Shown: positions 40,636-50,711 of the stretch, one piece after another
How the letters are laid out: every line of letters starts with the position of its first letter
Numbering within the stretch: the stretch's first letter is position 1
Origin: Treponema sp. UBA1747
Lineage (GTDB): Bacteria > Spirochaetota > Spirochaetia > Treponematales > Treponemataceae
Direction of reading: 5' to 3'
Assembly: GCA_002315375.1 (NCBI GenBank)
Contig: DCHR01000036.1
Span: 3,953-67,952, forward strand
Length of the DNA stretch: 64,000 nt
Notes under the pieces: generated by a model
Told to the model about the DNA's origin: nothing
Database searches by the model: none
Seen by the model: only the letters and a program-made list of their open reading frames with translations
Program-made: the position numbers and the translations under genes

Positions 40636-42778
40636 TTTCAATTTCCGGAGTTTCCAGTTCTTCACCGGCAGTATGCAGGTAATCACAATCCGGATTAATA
40701 CAAGATTTGTAGCTTCCGTTCTTTTTGTCGTACTTTTCTACCAGGAACCAGCCGCATTTTGGACAGTAAGCATCTGTCAAAGGTTTGAAATGACTGATGA
40801 AAGTACAGGTCGGATAATTTGTACATCCGTAGAATTCACGACCGCGTCCCTTTGATTTTCTTGTAACGATTTCACCGTCACAGTCCGGACAAGGACACTT
40901 AGCCAATGGAACAGATTTTGTATTGTGACACTCAGGGAAACCTGAACAGGCCAGGAAGAACCCGAATCGTCCCAGTTTTTTAACCATTGGTTTACCGCAC
41001 AAATCACAGGCCTTGTCTGTTTCTTCGTCAAGGAAGCCTTTGATGCTTTCAGTTGTTTCCATAACTTCATCACAGCGGTTTTTGAAAGGTCCGTAGAAAT
41101 CCTTGATCATGTCGTTCCAGACTTTTGTATCTTTTTCAACTTCATCGAGAGTATTTTCAACTTCTGCAGTAAAGTTTACGTTCAGAACATCAGGGAATGA
41201 TTCAACCAGGATTTTTGAAATCATGCGCCCAAGCTGTGTCGGACAAAGCTGTTTGTTTGATCTTGTAACATAATAGCGGTCCAGAAGAACAGAAATAATC
41301 GGAGCGTAAGTTGAAGGACGTCCGATTCCCTTTTCTTCCAGCATCTGAACAATTGAAGCATCAGTATAACGGGCTGGTCCCGAAGTAAAGTGCTGTTCCG
41401 GATGGAAGGTTCCGCTTTCAAGAGTTTCGCCTTCCTTCATTGCAGGAATAGAATTTCCTTTTTCTTCCTTTGATGAAAGAACCTTGATTACTTCGTAGAA
41501 ACCTTTTTCTGTAATTTTTGACCCTGCAACACGGAATACTGCATCACCGCTGGTAATTTCATAACTGGTAGTCATAGTTTTGGCATTATTCATCTGGCTT
41601 GAAACAAAACGTTCCCAGATAATTGAATAAAGGCGGAGCTGGTCATGTGTCAGATATTCTTTGATTGAATCAGGTGTATATTCTGTATAGGTCGGACGGA
41701 TACCTTCATGGGCATCCTGAGCCTTTTTATCAGTTTCATAACTGATTGGTTCAGCCGGCAAAGCAGAAGGATAATTCTTTCCAAGCCATCCGCGTACATC
41801 TTCAAGGGCTGTTTCAGAAATGCGGACAGAGTCAGTACGCATGTAGGTAATAAGTCCGACACGGCCGGAATCAATATTGATACCTTCATAAAGCTGCTGT
41901 GCAATCTGCATTGTTTTACGCGATGTAAATCCGAGTCTGTTGGCAGCGGCCTGCTGAAGTTTTGAAGTTGTAAATGGAGCTTTAGGACGAACTGTTTTTT
42001 CTGTTTTTTTAATAGAAGAAACAACACATTCAGAATTTTTAATCTGTTCAATAATATTGTTTACAACTTCTTCGTTTTTAAGTTCAGGTTTTTCACCCTT
42101 GTATTTAACAAGCTGGGCTGTAAAAGAAGTTTTTCCTTTTTTGAAATCAGCTTCAAGAGTCCAGTATTCATCAGGAATGAATTTTTCAACTTCTTCTTCG
42201 CGTTCACAAATCAAACGGAGAGCAACCGACTGAACACGACCGGCTGAAAGACCATTCTTAACTTTTGTCCAGAGAATAGGACTCAGGTTATAACCTACAA
42301 GACGGTCCAGAACGCGGCGGGCTTTCTGTGCATTTACAACTGATTCAATAATATCCCGCTGGTTTTCAATTCCTTCCTTTACAACCTTTGGTGTAATTTC
42401 AGGGAAAACGACACGACGGATAGGTGCTTCAGTTTTATCTTTAAGGGCATTGTTCAAATGCCATGCAATAGCTTCCCCTTCGCGGTCAGGGTCCGATGCC
42501 AGCAGAACAAGATTTGCTTTTTTTGCATCTTTCTGCAGTTCTTTAAGAAGCTTGGCTTTTCCGCGAACAGTGATATATTCCGGCTGGAAATTATTGTCTA
42601 CATCAATTGCCATTCGGCTTTTTGGAAGGTCAATAACGTGACCAATAGAAGCTTTTACCACATAGCCGGGACCAAGGTATTTTTCGATGGTTTCAGCCTT
42701 GTGAGGCGACTCAACAATAATAAGAGTCTGTGGAGTCTTTTCTTTGGTTTTCTTTGTAGTAGCTTTTTTTTCTGCCAT
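40628..42778 (-). CDS. topA: DNA topoisomerase I
   Basis: 716 residues. The N-terminal Toprim domain has IVESPHKAETIEKYLG and SDPDREGEAIAWHL (metal-binding acidic residues). The active-site Tyr lies in GLITYMRTDS (about residue 305). Three C-terminal zinc-ribbon modules, each CxxC..C..C, follow (CDLCGKP, CPDCDGE, CPKCGWF). Relaxes negative supercoils and limits R-loops. Family length normal for type IA enzymes with three zinc fingers. Begins 16 nt after dprA ends. Confidence 0.96.
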   Translation of the reverse strand: MAEKKATTKKTKEKTPQTLIIVESPHKAETIEKYLGPGYVVKASIGHVIDLPKSRMAIDVDNNFQPEYITVRGKAKLLKELQKDAKKANLVLLASDPDREGEAIAWHLNNALKDKTEAPIRRVVFPEITPKVVKEGIENQRDIIESVVNAQKARRVLDRLVGYNLSPILWTKVKNGLSAGRVQSVALRLICEREEEVEKFIPDEYWTLEADFKKGKTSFTAQLVKYKGEKPELKNEEVVNNIIEQIKNSECVVSSIKKTEKTVRPKAPFTTSKLQQAAANRLGFTSRKTMQIAQQLYEGINIDSGRVGLITYMRTDSVRISETALEDVRGWLGKNYPSALPAEPISYETDKKAQDAHEGIRPTYTEYTPDSIKEYLTHDQLRLYSIIWERFVSSQMNNAKTMTTSYEITSGDAVFRVAGSKITEKGFYEVIKVLSSKEEKGNSIPAMKEGETLESGTFHPEQHFTSGPARYTDASIVQMLEEKGIGRPSTYAPIISVLLDRYYVTRSNKQLCPTQLGRMISKILVESFPDVLNVNFTAEVENTLDEVEKDTKVWNDMIKDFYGPFKNRCDEVMETTESIKGFLDEETDKACDLCGKPMVKKLGRFGFFLACSGFPECHNTKSVPLAKCPCPDCDGEIVTRKSKGRGREFYGCTNYPTCTFISHFKPLTDAYCPKCGWFLVEKYDKKNGSYKSCINPDCDYLHTAGEELETPEIESE

Positions 42779-42794
42779 ATATTCCCCTATATAT

Positions 42795-43763
42795 TCAGTT
42801 GAAAAGTTCCAACTGCTGTATTTTATTCAAACTGCGAGTCCCGGGACATTCCCTGAGACATTTGCAGTAATCCTCAAAGTTTCTGATTACAGGTGCGCCT
42901 TCGTCAACAAAGCCCTGAACAGAAACTTCAAGTTTATGTCTTGTCACCTTTTTGTTGTTATACTGTTTTTCTAGATTTTGTTTAACTGTTTCATTGATTT
43001 TTTTTGCATATTCATTGAAACATGCTTCATGAAACATAACATCCCTGCCGAATTCCAGGGCAAAATCAACAGTAATCAAAGATCCGCTTCCATTGGGAGC
43101 TTCAACAACAACCGTTGCAGGTGATAAAGCTGCAATTATCCGGTTTCTCTGGACATAATGCCAGGAAGCAAAAGGTATCAACGGACCGTACTCACTTACA
43201 AGACACCCTCCGCTTTTTATTATATTTTCAGCCAGCTTTACATGACTTACAGGAGCAACCTGGTCAATACTGCAGGGTAAGACCGCAATTGTTTTACCCA
43301 GAGAAGAACAATCTTCCCCATTTTCCTCTGAATCCATAAAGGAATCAACTGCTCCTTTATGGGCATAACCATCAGCTCCAAGAGCAAGTCCTGAAACAAC
43401 AGAAATACCTGCCCGGCTGGCTTCGTATCCAAAATTAAAGGCAGCCTTCTTTCCTTCAGGAGAAAGCTGTCTTGTTCCTACAACAGAAACTGTCTGCCCG
43501 CAAAGGGCTTCTTTATTTCCGCGCACAAAAATAAGGTAAGGCGGATTTGTAATGCTTTTAAGCAAAACCGGATACCCGCTGTCCGAAACCTTCAGCCAGC
43601 CGATATTAAATCCTTTACAGATTTCGAGCTGCCTCCGTGCTTCCCTTAAATTATTTTTACCATTCCATTCAGCCTTTGGAAAAGAACGCATTACCAGAGC
43701 CCCGATTTCATCAAGGGTCAGTAAAGAAAGTTCTTCAGCAGAAGAAAGCTTTCGGGCCAGCAT
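42795..43763 (-). CDS. dprA: DNA processing protein DprA
   Basis: 322 residues from the ATG at 43763. The Rossmann core has VVGTRQLSPEGKKAAF and SGLALGADGYAHKGA, with the GSG.L motif in NGSGSLITVDFALE: the DprA/Smf single-strand DNA-binding, RecA-loading family. A DprA-like start sequence continues upstream in the same frame (SILLDFSLARITFL) as far as 43820, so the true start may be a non-AUG codon there. No DNA-uptake genes are in the window, so competence cannot be inferred. Confidence 0.92.
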   Translation of the reverse strand: MLARKLSSAEELSLLTLDEIGALVMRSFPKAEWNGKNNLREARRQLEICKGFNIGWLKVSDSGYPVLLKSITNPPYLIFVRGNKEALCGQTVSVVGTRQLSPEGKKAAFNFGYEASRAGISVVSGLALGADGYAHKGAVDSFMDSEENGEDCSSLGKTIAVLPCSIDQVAPVSHVKLAENIIKSGGCLVSEYGPLIPFASWHYVQRNRIIAALSPATVVVEAPNGSGSLITVDFALEFGRDVMFHEACFNEYAKKINETVKQNLEKQYNNKKVTRHKLEVSVQGFVDEGAPVIRNFEDYCKCLRECPGTRSLNKIQQLELFN

Positions 43764-43833
43764 TTCCTTTTCCGGTGTACTCAGAAAAGTTATACGCGCA
43801 AGAGAAAAATCCAGTAAAATGCTGTCGTCAGTT

Positions 43834-44574
43834 CTATTTTCCGTAGCTTGCTTCCAGTACTGTTTTTTTATTGTTTTCCGCGTCGGCTATTTTATCCTGG
43901 GCCTTGGTAGTAGAAATAATTTTGTCGTACATTTCTACGGCCTTATCAAATTCAAGATTCTGATAATATGCTCTTGCCAGAACAAACATTGCATCTATAT
44001 GGCGGGTATCGATTGTCAGTAATTTTTCAAGATATGGGATGGCCTTTTCACTTTCATCAAGTTCAAAAACATAAAGGACTGCCAGCCCGTACATTGCATT
44101 TGTATAACGTTCATCAATCTGAATGGCACGAAGATATGCTTCTTCAGAAAGCTTCAGGTAATTGTATTTCTGTTCATGAGAACCTGTTCCACCGTAATCC
44201 AGCGCTGTATGAGACATATAGCCGCCGCAAAGCCCCACGTAATAATAAAGGTTCTGATTATTCGGATAATATTTGATTGCTTCCTGGAAGCACTTCAGGG
44301 CTTCTCCATACATTTTGTTGTCCACATAACGGGTTCCAAGAAGTCTGTACCACATTCCGATCTGACTCATGGCAAGCTGCTGTTCCTGAACTCTGTTGGA
44401 ATACTTTTTGATTGCATCCTGCAGTTCTTCAATTGTAAGGGGATTAGTTACACCTTCTTCAAGTTTCATCTGGCGCTGCACGGTTTTATTCGGAATCCCG
44501 CAGGAAACAGTAGAAACTGCCACTGCAATCAGAAATATAATTCCGGAAAAAAATTTGATTGTTTTTTTATTCAT
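43834..44574 (-). CDS. TPR-repeat lipoprotein
   Basis: 246 residues from ATG 44574 (MNKKTIKFF). Signal peptide with lipobox VSTVSC at about 21-26, so a lipoprotein. At least three tetratricopeptide-like helix pairs follow (YGEALKCFQEAIKYYP, YNYLKLSEEAYLRAI, FDKAVEMYDKI). TPRs mediate protein-protein contacts, often in outer-membrane assembly. The same-strand neighbours are the 7TM-HD phosphodiesterase and dprA; the stop codon abuts the dprA upstream region. Confidence 0.8.
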   Translation of the reverse strand: MNKKTIKFFSGIIFLIAVAVSTVSCGIPNKTVQRQMKLEEGVTNPLTIEELQDAIKKYSNRVQEQQLAMSQIGMWYRLLGTRYVDNKMYGEALKCFQEAIKYYPNNQNLYYYVGLCGGYMSHTALDYGGTGSHEQKYNYLKLSEEAYLRAIQIDERYTNAMYGLAVLYVFELDESEKAIPYLEKLLTIDTRHIDAMFVLARAYYQNLEFDKAVEMYDKIISTTKAQDKIADAENNKKTVLEASYGK

Positions 44575-44595
44575 TTTCCCACCCATTTCCACTGA

Positions 44596-46383
44596 TTATT
44601 TATCAGGTTTATTTTCGTTTTTTTCAGTTTTTTCCGATTTGGAAACTCTTGTATGCTTTTCAGTTTTTTCTTTTGTTTTAGTTTCAGTTTTAGAATCGCT
44701 TTTTTCAGCTTTTGTTTCTGTCCCTGATTCCTGTCTGCTTTCAATTTTAGGTTCATCAGGATATTCAATTCTTGAATGATAATAACCGGCCAGAATCTGG
44801 ACAAAAGCCTGTCTGATTTTTGCAAGGTCACTGAAAGTCAGGTTACAGTAATCCAGCTGTTTTTCATCGATTTTCCCCTGGAAGATTGCATTGATTCTGG
44901 TTTCAAGAGAATGAATGGATTTATTTTCCAGAGTACGGCATGCAGCCTCAACACTGTCAGCCAGCATGACAACAGCGGATTCACGGCTTGTAGGCGGAGT
45001 TCCCATATAAGAATAATCTGCAGGATTTGCATTTGGATTTTCTTTTACGGCTTCTGCATAAAAATAACGGATTACGCTGTTTCCGTGATGTTCCGAAATA
45101 ATATTGATTACTACCGGCGGAAGATGAAGCTGATGAGCTTTTTCAACGCCTTTCTTTACATGACTTCTGATAATTGAAGCAGAAAGTGAAGGATTTATTT
45201 CGTCATGTTTATTTGTTCCCTTCTGATTTTCAACGAAATATTCGCTCTGGTCAATTTTACCAATGTCATGGTAATAGGCACCTACTCTGGCAACCAGAGC
45301 ATTGGCTCCGATTTCACGGCAGCCGTTTTCTGCAAGCTGAGCAACCATCATGGAATGCTGATATGTTCCGCTGGCCTGAACCAGCATATTTTTCATAAAA
45401 GTATTGTTCAGGTCGCTTAAGTCCATGAGACGGAAAATTGACGAAGTATTGAGTACAATTTCCAGAGGTGTAATGAGACCAAGAGTAAGAAGACCTGAAA
45501 GGAAACCGTTCATTGCAACACCGAAATAAATAATTCCCAGGGAGCCAAGAGTTTCATTGAATACAACTCCCATTACTATCAAGAAAACCATATTGCTGAT
45601 GGCAAGCATGATTGAAACGAAAATCATGTCTATGCGGGTTTCAACTTTACGTACTACAGCACAGGCCGAAAGACTTGTTAAAAGAGTAAAAAGGAATGGA
45701 ACCAGTTCCCATCCGCAGGCGCCTAAAACTCCAAGTGAAACCGTAAAAGAAAATATGATTGCAGGAAGCTGGCCGTAAAGAATGGAAATAAGGACAACAG
45801 CCAGAGTTCCCGGAATAATAATACAGATGGAATATGTTGAATTAAAGAAAGAAAACTTGCCGCATAAAGCTGCAGTTGAAAATATAATACAGTAAAGAAT
45901 TGTCTGAAAAACAACTTCCCTGACTTTTATTTTCTTTCCCTTTGAAATAAAGGAAAGAAGAAGATACCAGAGGATTCCGATGATCAGAAGGAAAAGTTCC
46001 GAGTTTGCATAAGAACGCTTATCCAGGTAAACCGGAGACGAACTCATTTTCTTCAGCTTTTCATAATTTTCTTCTGTAACAGGAAAACCTTTTTTCAGTA
46101 CTTTTTCACCTTTCTGAATATAAACAGGATTAAAATCGTCTGCAGGCAGGTCTTTATCTGCAATAATGGTTCTGTCGGAAATCTGTCCGATTTCAAAATC
46201 TTCAAGAACAAAAGAAGCAACACTTTCTGTTGTTGAAACCTTGCAGAAATTTACAAAAGAGATTACACAAAATCCTACAAAGAAAATAATGAGGTAAGGA
46301 TATTTCTTTTTGATATATTCACCGCACCCGGCAAAAAACATCCCTGCAACAGATTTCTGACTTTTTTCACTCTTCGATTTCAT
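44596..46383 (-). CDS. 7TM-HD cyclic-di-AMP phosphodiesterase, PgpH/YqfF-type
   Basis: 595 residues. An N-terminal helix and extracytoplasmic region are followed by a block of seven membrane helices (about 130-310) and an HD domain with HDIGKIDQSEYF (His-Asp metal ligands) and HHGNSVIRYF. The last 60 residues are a low-complexity Lys/Glu/Ser/Thr tail (KTETKTKEKTEK). PgpH hydrolyses c-di-AMP to pApA. The gene overlaps phoH by 17 nt. The phoH-HD pairing is common; the ybeY gene that often follows is not next here. Confidence 0.88.
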   Translation of the reverse strand: MKSKSEKSQKSVAGMFFAGCGEYIKKKYPYLIIFFVGFCVISFVNFCKVSTTESVASFVLEDFEIGQISDRTIIADKDLPADDFNPVYIQKGEKVLKKGFPVTEENYEKLKKMSSSPVYLDKRSYANSELFLLIIGILWYLLLSFISKGKKIKVREVVFQTILYCIIFSTAALCGKFSFFNSTYSICIIIPGTLAVVLISILYGQLPAIIFSFTVSLGVLGACGWELVPFLFTLLTSLSACAVVRKVETRIDMIFVSIMLAISNMVFLIVMGVVFNETLGSLGIIYFGVAMNGFLSGLLTLGLITPLEIVLNTSSIFRLMDLSDLNNTFMKNMLVQASGTYQHSMMVAQLAENGCREIGANALVARVGAYYHDIGKIDQSEYFVENQKGTNKHDEINPSLSASIIRSHVKKGVEKAHQLHLPPVVINIISEHHGNSVIRYFYAEAVKENPNANPADYSYMGTPPTSRESAVVMLADSVEAACRTLENKSIHSLETRINAIFQGKIDEKQLDYCNLTFSDLAKIRQAFVQILAGYYHSRIEYPDEPKIESRQESGTETKAEKSDSKTETKTKEKTEKHTRVSKSEKTEKNENKPDK

Positions 46384-47308
46384 TCTCGTATGCCTTTACA
46401 ATTTTACGTACAAGAGGATTACGAACCACATCATCTGCGGTCAGTTTCATAAATCCAATATCTTCTATATTACATAAAAGTTTCATTGCGTCAATAAGGC
46501 CGGAAGGCACCTTCTTTGGAAGGTCAATTTGTGTTTCATCCCCGGTAATAAAAACCTTGGCATTTTCACCCATTCGGGTCAGAAACATCTTCATCTGGTT
46601 TTTTGTAGTATTCTGGGCTTCATCCAGAATAATTACTGCATTATTGAGGGTTCGTCCGCGCATATAGGCAAGAGGTGCCACTTCAATAATTCCCGCTTCA
46701 GTAAGCTTTCTCACAGTTTCAGGCGGAACGATGGTTTCCATGGCATCTTTCAAGGGCTTCAGATAAGGATCGATTTTCTGTGTCAAGTCACCCGGAAGGA
46801 AACCAAGGGATTCCCCTGCTTCAACAACTGGTCTTGTAATAATGAGCCTTCCCTTCTGATGATTCAAAATAAGTCTTAAAGCTTCGGCTACAGCAAGGAA
46901 AGTTTTTCCGCTTCCGGCAGCTCCGGAACAAAAAACCATATCTTTGGTCTGGAGAAGATGAATATATTCGGCCTGTCCCTGAGTCCGTGGATATACTTTT
47001 CTGAAAGCGCCCGGAACAAATACAGAAACATTTCCCATATCAGGTTTTTTCTGTGTATTGAGCACGGACATGACAATATCATCACTGTTTTTGCCGCCGT
47101 CATCAAGTTCATCGATAACGCGGTCAATTACAAACTGAAATTTCTGTCTGAGAGAATAATCTTCTGTATCGATGGAAAGTTCGTTTCCCCTGCAAAAAAC
47201 AGAAACACCAAGGCTCTGTTCAATTAATTTTAAATTGGAATCGTTTGTCCCGCAGACACAGGATAGAACATCGCTGTCAGGTATTACAATTGTAAATTCG
47301 TTTTCCAT
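46367..47308 (-). CDS. phoH: PhoH-family ATPase
   Basis: 313 residues. Walker A GSAGSGKTF (about residues 131-139) and Walker B VIILDEAQN (about 227-235) are intact, with the PhoH-specific GRTLNNAVI and TGDETQIDLP in between. The N-terminal part (about 1-80) is KH-like. PhoH proteins are RNA-associated ATPases/helicase-like. Overlaps the HD-phosphodiesterase gene. Confidence 0.92.
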   Translation of the reverse strand: MENEFTIVIPDSDVLSCVCGTNDSNLKLIEQSLGVSVFCRGNELSIDTEDYSLRQKFQFVIDRVIDELDDGGKNSDDIVMSVLNTQKKPDMGNVSVFVPGAFRKVYPRTQGQAEYIHLLQTKDMVFCSGAAGSGKTFLAVAEALRLILNHQKGRLIITRPVVEAGESLGFLPGDLTQKIDPYLKPLKDAMETIVPPETVRKLTEAGIIEVAPLAYMRGRTLNNAVIILDEAQNTTKNQMKMFLTRMGENAKVFITGDETQIDLPKKVPSGLIDAMKLLCNIEDIGFMKLTADDVVRNPLVRKIVKAYENEIEE

Positions 47309-47321
47309 TCCTCACCCAGAA

Positions 47322-50300
47322 TCAGTCTAACTGCCATTCGCCGTATTCGTCAAGAATTTGTGTTTTAATGGCTTCCATAGGAGACCAGACAACACCAATT
47401 GTCAGATATGGACTGAAATCGTAATATTTTTTCTTTGTGTCAGTATCAGTAATAAGCCGTGGTTCAACTTTTGCTTTCAGCTGGAATTTCCAGTCATGAA
47501 GTTCATGATCCATGGACATGTTCAGGCTTTTCAGTTTGAAACCTGAAGCTTTTCGTAAATCTGTATTATCAAATCTGAAAGAATTCATAAGGTCAATGAA
47601 CATATTGTCTTCGCCAGGTATTCTTCCGGGATTTCCCATCATTCCCTGGAAGTACCTGTAAATTACCGAGTTTCTTGATGTAGCAGAGAAAGAAAGATTC
47701 AGGAACTCGTTCAGTTTGAAAGTCAGGGTTGGAGAAATTGTAAAATAACTGTTTGTAGGCCTTACCAGGTCCGCAACTACACTTGTTGAAAGTGAAGGAG
47801 CAACTGATATACGATTTCTCCAGGAATAGAAAGTCTTGGAAGGAACAGAATATGAAGCACTTACAGAATATGGAACAAAGGCTTTGTCTGAATTCTGAAC
47901 CCAGCCCTGGCCCCAATGAAAAACACCCTCATCATCATAATAATCTGCTTCAAAACCATAAGTATTTGTCATACTCATAGTATAGGCAAGAGAAGCCCCT
48001 TTCCAGCTAATTGAAGTTTTAAAACTTTCATTTTCCATATCTTCCAGGTTGTAGTTGTAAGATTCCGAAAGAGAAAGGCTTGAACCAAGCAAGGACCAGG
48101 ACAAAGTTGCCGACTGCTGCAAAGGATTTTTCTTCCAGTTTTCAGTAACAGTACTGTCATTATTGGTAGTTTCAGTTTTATAAAATCCGGTACTCAAAGA
48201 AGTAGTAAGATGCGGGAAGGTAAAGTTCAATGTTGCAGAATACTTGTCCTGAAGCGGAGGTAGAGAAGCTGTAAAGGTAAGTTTCTGTGAATGAGTCTTG
48301 TCAAATTCCTTTGCACCTAAAGTCATGGAAAGATTGTTGATGGTTATGGATTTTTCATTCCATTCAACCAGCTGATAGTCCCAGTCAGGATTATCAGTAT
48401 CCCCCAGGAATTCCTGTCTGAAAAGTTTGATATTTGTATTCCATGAAATACCTGTATCGCTGAAAGCTGGAATATAAACAAAAGGATTGAAGGAAATTGT
48501 ATTCGTATTCAGGATGTCCTGTTTTTTTGCAGAATAGTCAGCTTTTTTAAGGGAAGCTTTTGAAGTCTCTGTATATCCGCCGTTTTGTGTATCTGTCGAA
48601 ACATACGGGTGTCCCTGCCACAAAGGATCATAAGAAAGCTTGTTATTCATACTCAAGTACGAACCGCCGTAACTCATTGTACTATTAAGAGTTACAGGCA
48701 TCTTAAAGCTATACATAGTAGACTTTAACCGGGTCCAGTCAAAATCTTCCGGTGCACTCAGGCCTTCACTCGCATAAGAAAGCTGGGTATCCAGAGTAGA
48801 ATTCATGGTATAGGAAAGATTGTAAGAAAAGCCCTGTACATTTGCCTGTGACGGAAGACTGAAGGTAAATGAAGGAAAAGTATAATTATCCCTGAAGAAA
48901 GTATCTTCCGGAACTGTTTCTGATTTTCCCTCAGATCCGTCAGTTTCAGATTTTTTTCCTTTTGAATCATCTGAAAGAACTTCAGGTGAATTCGTTGTTT
49001 TTTCATCTGCAGTAGCAGACTGGCCCGCAGTCTCATTTACGGAAGTCTCAGTTACAGAAGTTTCGGAAAGAACATCCGGTTTATTAAGCTCAAGAGATGG
49101 ACGAACACTCTGGGATGTATTTCCCGAAGTTGATTTTTTAGGATACTGGAATAAAGTTCCCGAAAGATTTGCAGTAACCTTTCCCGGAACAACCTGGGAA
49201 GGATAATAAAATCTTCGCTGCGGTGTATAGTAAGACCAGCTGTCACCATGTATCTCATCCAGATTTTTCTTGCTGGTACTGGCCGAAGAAATATTTACAG
49301 AAGAATTTGATGAAAAAGATATTGTATTTACATAAGGCTTCATGTAAGCCGGTAATTTAGGAGACCAGGACCCGTTCAGACTCCATGCAAATGAAGAAAC
49401 TTCAGACACGGTTTTATTGTCATCCGAATTATCGATAAATTCTTTTATTGAAGTAATCCAGTTCAGGTTTTCGCTGCGATTCCCGAAGTCAGAACCAAAA
49501 TAAGGATCCGAATAAATCGGCATTGAAAGAGAAAGATTAAAGGGCTTTGAAATTGCAAATTCAAAGTTTCCTTTGTATCGGAACGGAAGCTTAAGACTCA
49601 TGAAATTTGATTGGTCATAAACCATTTCTCCCGTAGAAGAATATGGACTGTAAACGTCACCGTTTTTGAAAACAGTATTTGTTAATCCCAGATCCAGACC
49701 GAATACAAGTTTTGAAATCGGAGATTCTTTTGGTGTTAGACTTCCGTCAACACCTACCATGTATCCAAGGTTTGAATACCAGTCTGTTTTTATTTTTAAA
49801 TACCTGGAAGTATCTCCCTTAAAATCTTCATCTTTATTGTGAAGAACAAGACCTTCCCGTTCCTGCACTTTCAGTGAAGAAGGCTTCATAAAGTTATATA
49901 AAGATTTCAAGGTTTCCTCTGCGTCATCTGAATCAGAACTTGAGGAAGAGGATGAAGAACTTGACGAAGAATTCAAAGGTTTACGGCCAATCAGATATGT
50001 GGTTGTCTGAACGTAAAAACCTTCCCTGTAATGATAACCGATTACAGGATTGAACAGCAGTTCATCTTTCGGGTAATAAAAAGCCGGAAGATAAAGAACC
50101 GGAACTTTTCCAACATAAAGCAGCGCGTTCAGAAAGGCAAATTCGCCGCCGCTGAGAAGCCACATACGGGAAGCATTGATTTTCCAGTGAGGGTCATCAT
50201 CATCGCAGAAAGTCATGCTGGCATTCTTAAATGAAAGAATATTTGATTCCGACTTTCCGAACATGTTTGAGAATACAACAAGTGTTGAACCTGAAGGAAG

Positions 50301-50690
50301 ATTAATGGCATCACTCTGTGTCTGTATTACCCTTCCTCCGTCAAAAACCCCTTCAAGAGTAGATGTATTAAGAATGAGTGTTTCAGCATAAATATCTTCA
50401 TCGCCGGCAGAACTTCCGGTTGAAACAAGATGAATATTTCCGCTGGCATATAGCATTTTTGTTACTCTGTCATAAGAAACGATATCAGCTTTAATTACGG
50501 TTTTTACACCGCCCTTTTCAACGGAAAGCTCAACATTTCCGTCAAGGAAAATCGTTTCATTTTCAGTTTCACCGCTTTTTTTGTATTCAGTTTTTTGGGC
50601 ATTTTCGATTTTTATGGTAGTCAGTTCCTCTGCAAAAGCGCAGAACAAAAAAGAGAAAACCAAACTGATAAAAATCAAAAACTTTTTCAT
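47322..50690 (-). CDS. LptD (OstA)-like outer-membrane beta-barrel protein
   Basis: 1122 residues with a signal peptide (about 1-20). The N-terminal jellyroll part (ENAQKTEYKKSGETENETI, then KADIVSYD and AETLILNTST) is the OstA-type domain; the long C-terminal part is beta-strand-rich with repeated aromatic/glycine strand ends, as in LptD barrels. A run of 12 serines followed by DSDD sits at about 243-258, an odd low-complexity linker. T. pallidum keeps an LptD homologue next to uvrA, as here (my recollection of gene order). Treponemes generally lack LPS, so the cargo is likely another lipid or lipoprotein component. Confidence 0.82.
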   Translation of the reverse strand: MKKFLIFISLVFSFLFCAFAEELTTIKIENAQKTEYKKSGETENETIFLDGNVELSVEKGGVKTVIKADIVSYDRVTKMLYASGNIHLVSTGSSAGDEDIYAETLILNTSTLEGVFDGGRVIQTQSDAINLPSGSTLVVFSNMFGKSESNILSFKNASMTFCDDDDPHWKINASRMWLLSGGEFAFLNALLYVGKVPVLYLPAFYYPKDELLFNPVIGYHYREGFYVQTTTYLIGRKPLNSSSSSSSSSSSSDSDDAEETLKSLYNFMKPSSLKVQEREGLVLHNKDEDFKGDTSRYLKIKTDWYSNLGYMVGVDGSLTPKESPISKLVFGLDLGLTNTVFKNGDVYSPYSSTGEMVYDQSNFMSLKLPFRYKGNFEFAISKPFNLSLSMPIYSDPYFGSDFGNRSENLNWITSIKEFIDNSDDNKTVSEVSSFAWSLNGSWSPKLPAYMKPYVNTISFSSNSSVNISSASTSKKNLDEIHGDSWSYYTPQRRFYYPSQVVPGKVTANLSGTLFQYPKKSTSGNTSQSVRPSLELNKPDVLSETSVTETSVNETAGQSATADEKTTNSPEVLSDDSKGKKSETDGSEGKSETVPEDTFFRDNYTFPSFTFSLPSQANVQGFSYNLSYTMNSTLDTQLSYASEGLSAPEDFDWTRLKSTMYSFKMPVTLNSTMSYGGSYLSMNNKLSYDPLWQGHPYVSTDTQNGGYTETSKASLKKADYSAKKQDILNTNTISFNPFVYIPAFSDTGISWNTNIKLFRQEFLGDTDNPDWDYQLVEWNEKSITINNLSMTLGAKEFDKTHSQKLTFTASLPPLQDKYSATLNFTFPHLTTSLSTGFYKTETTNNDSTVTENWKKNPLQQSATLSWSLLGSSLSLSESYNYNLEDMENESFKTSISWKGASLAYTMSMTNTYGFEADYYDDEGVFHWGQGWVQNSDKAFVPYSVSASYSVPSKTFYSWRNRISVAPSLSTSVVADLVRPTNSYFTISPTLTFKLNEFLNLSFSATSRNSVIYRYFQGMMGNPGRIPGEDNMFIDLMNSFRFDNTDLRKASGFKLKSLNMSMDHELHDWKFQLKAKVEPRLITDTDTKKKYYDFSPYLTIGVVWSPMEAIKTQILDEYGEWQLD

Positions 50691-50711
50691 GATTTTTAAA
50701 TCCCTTAAATT

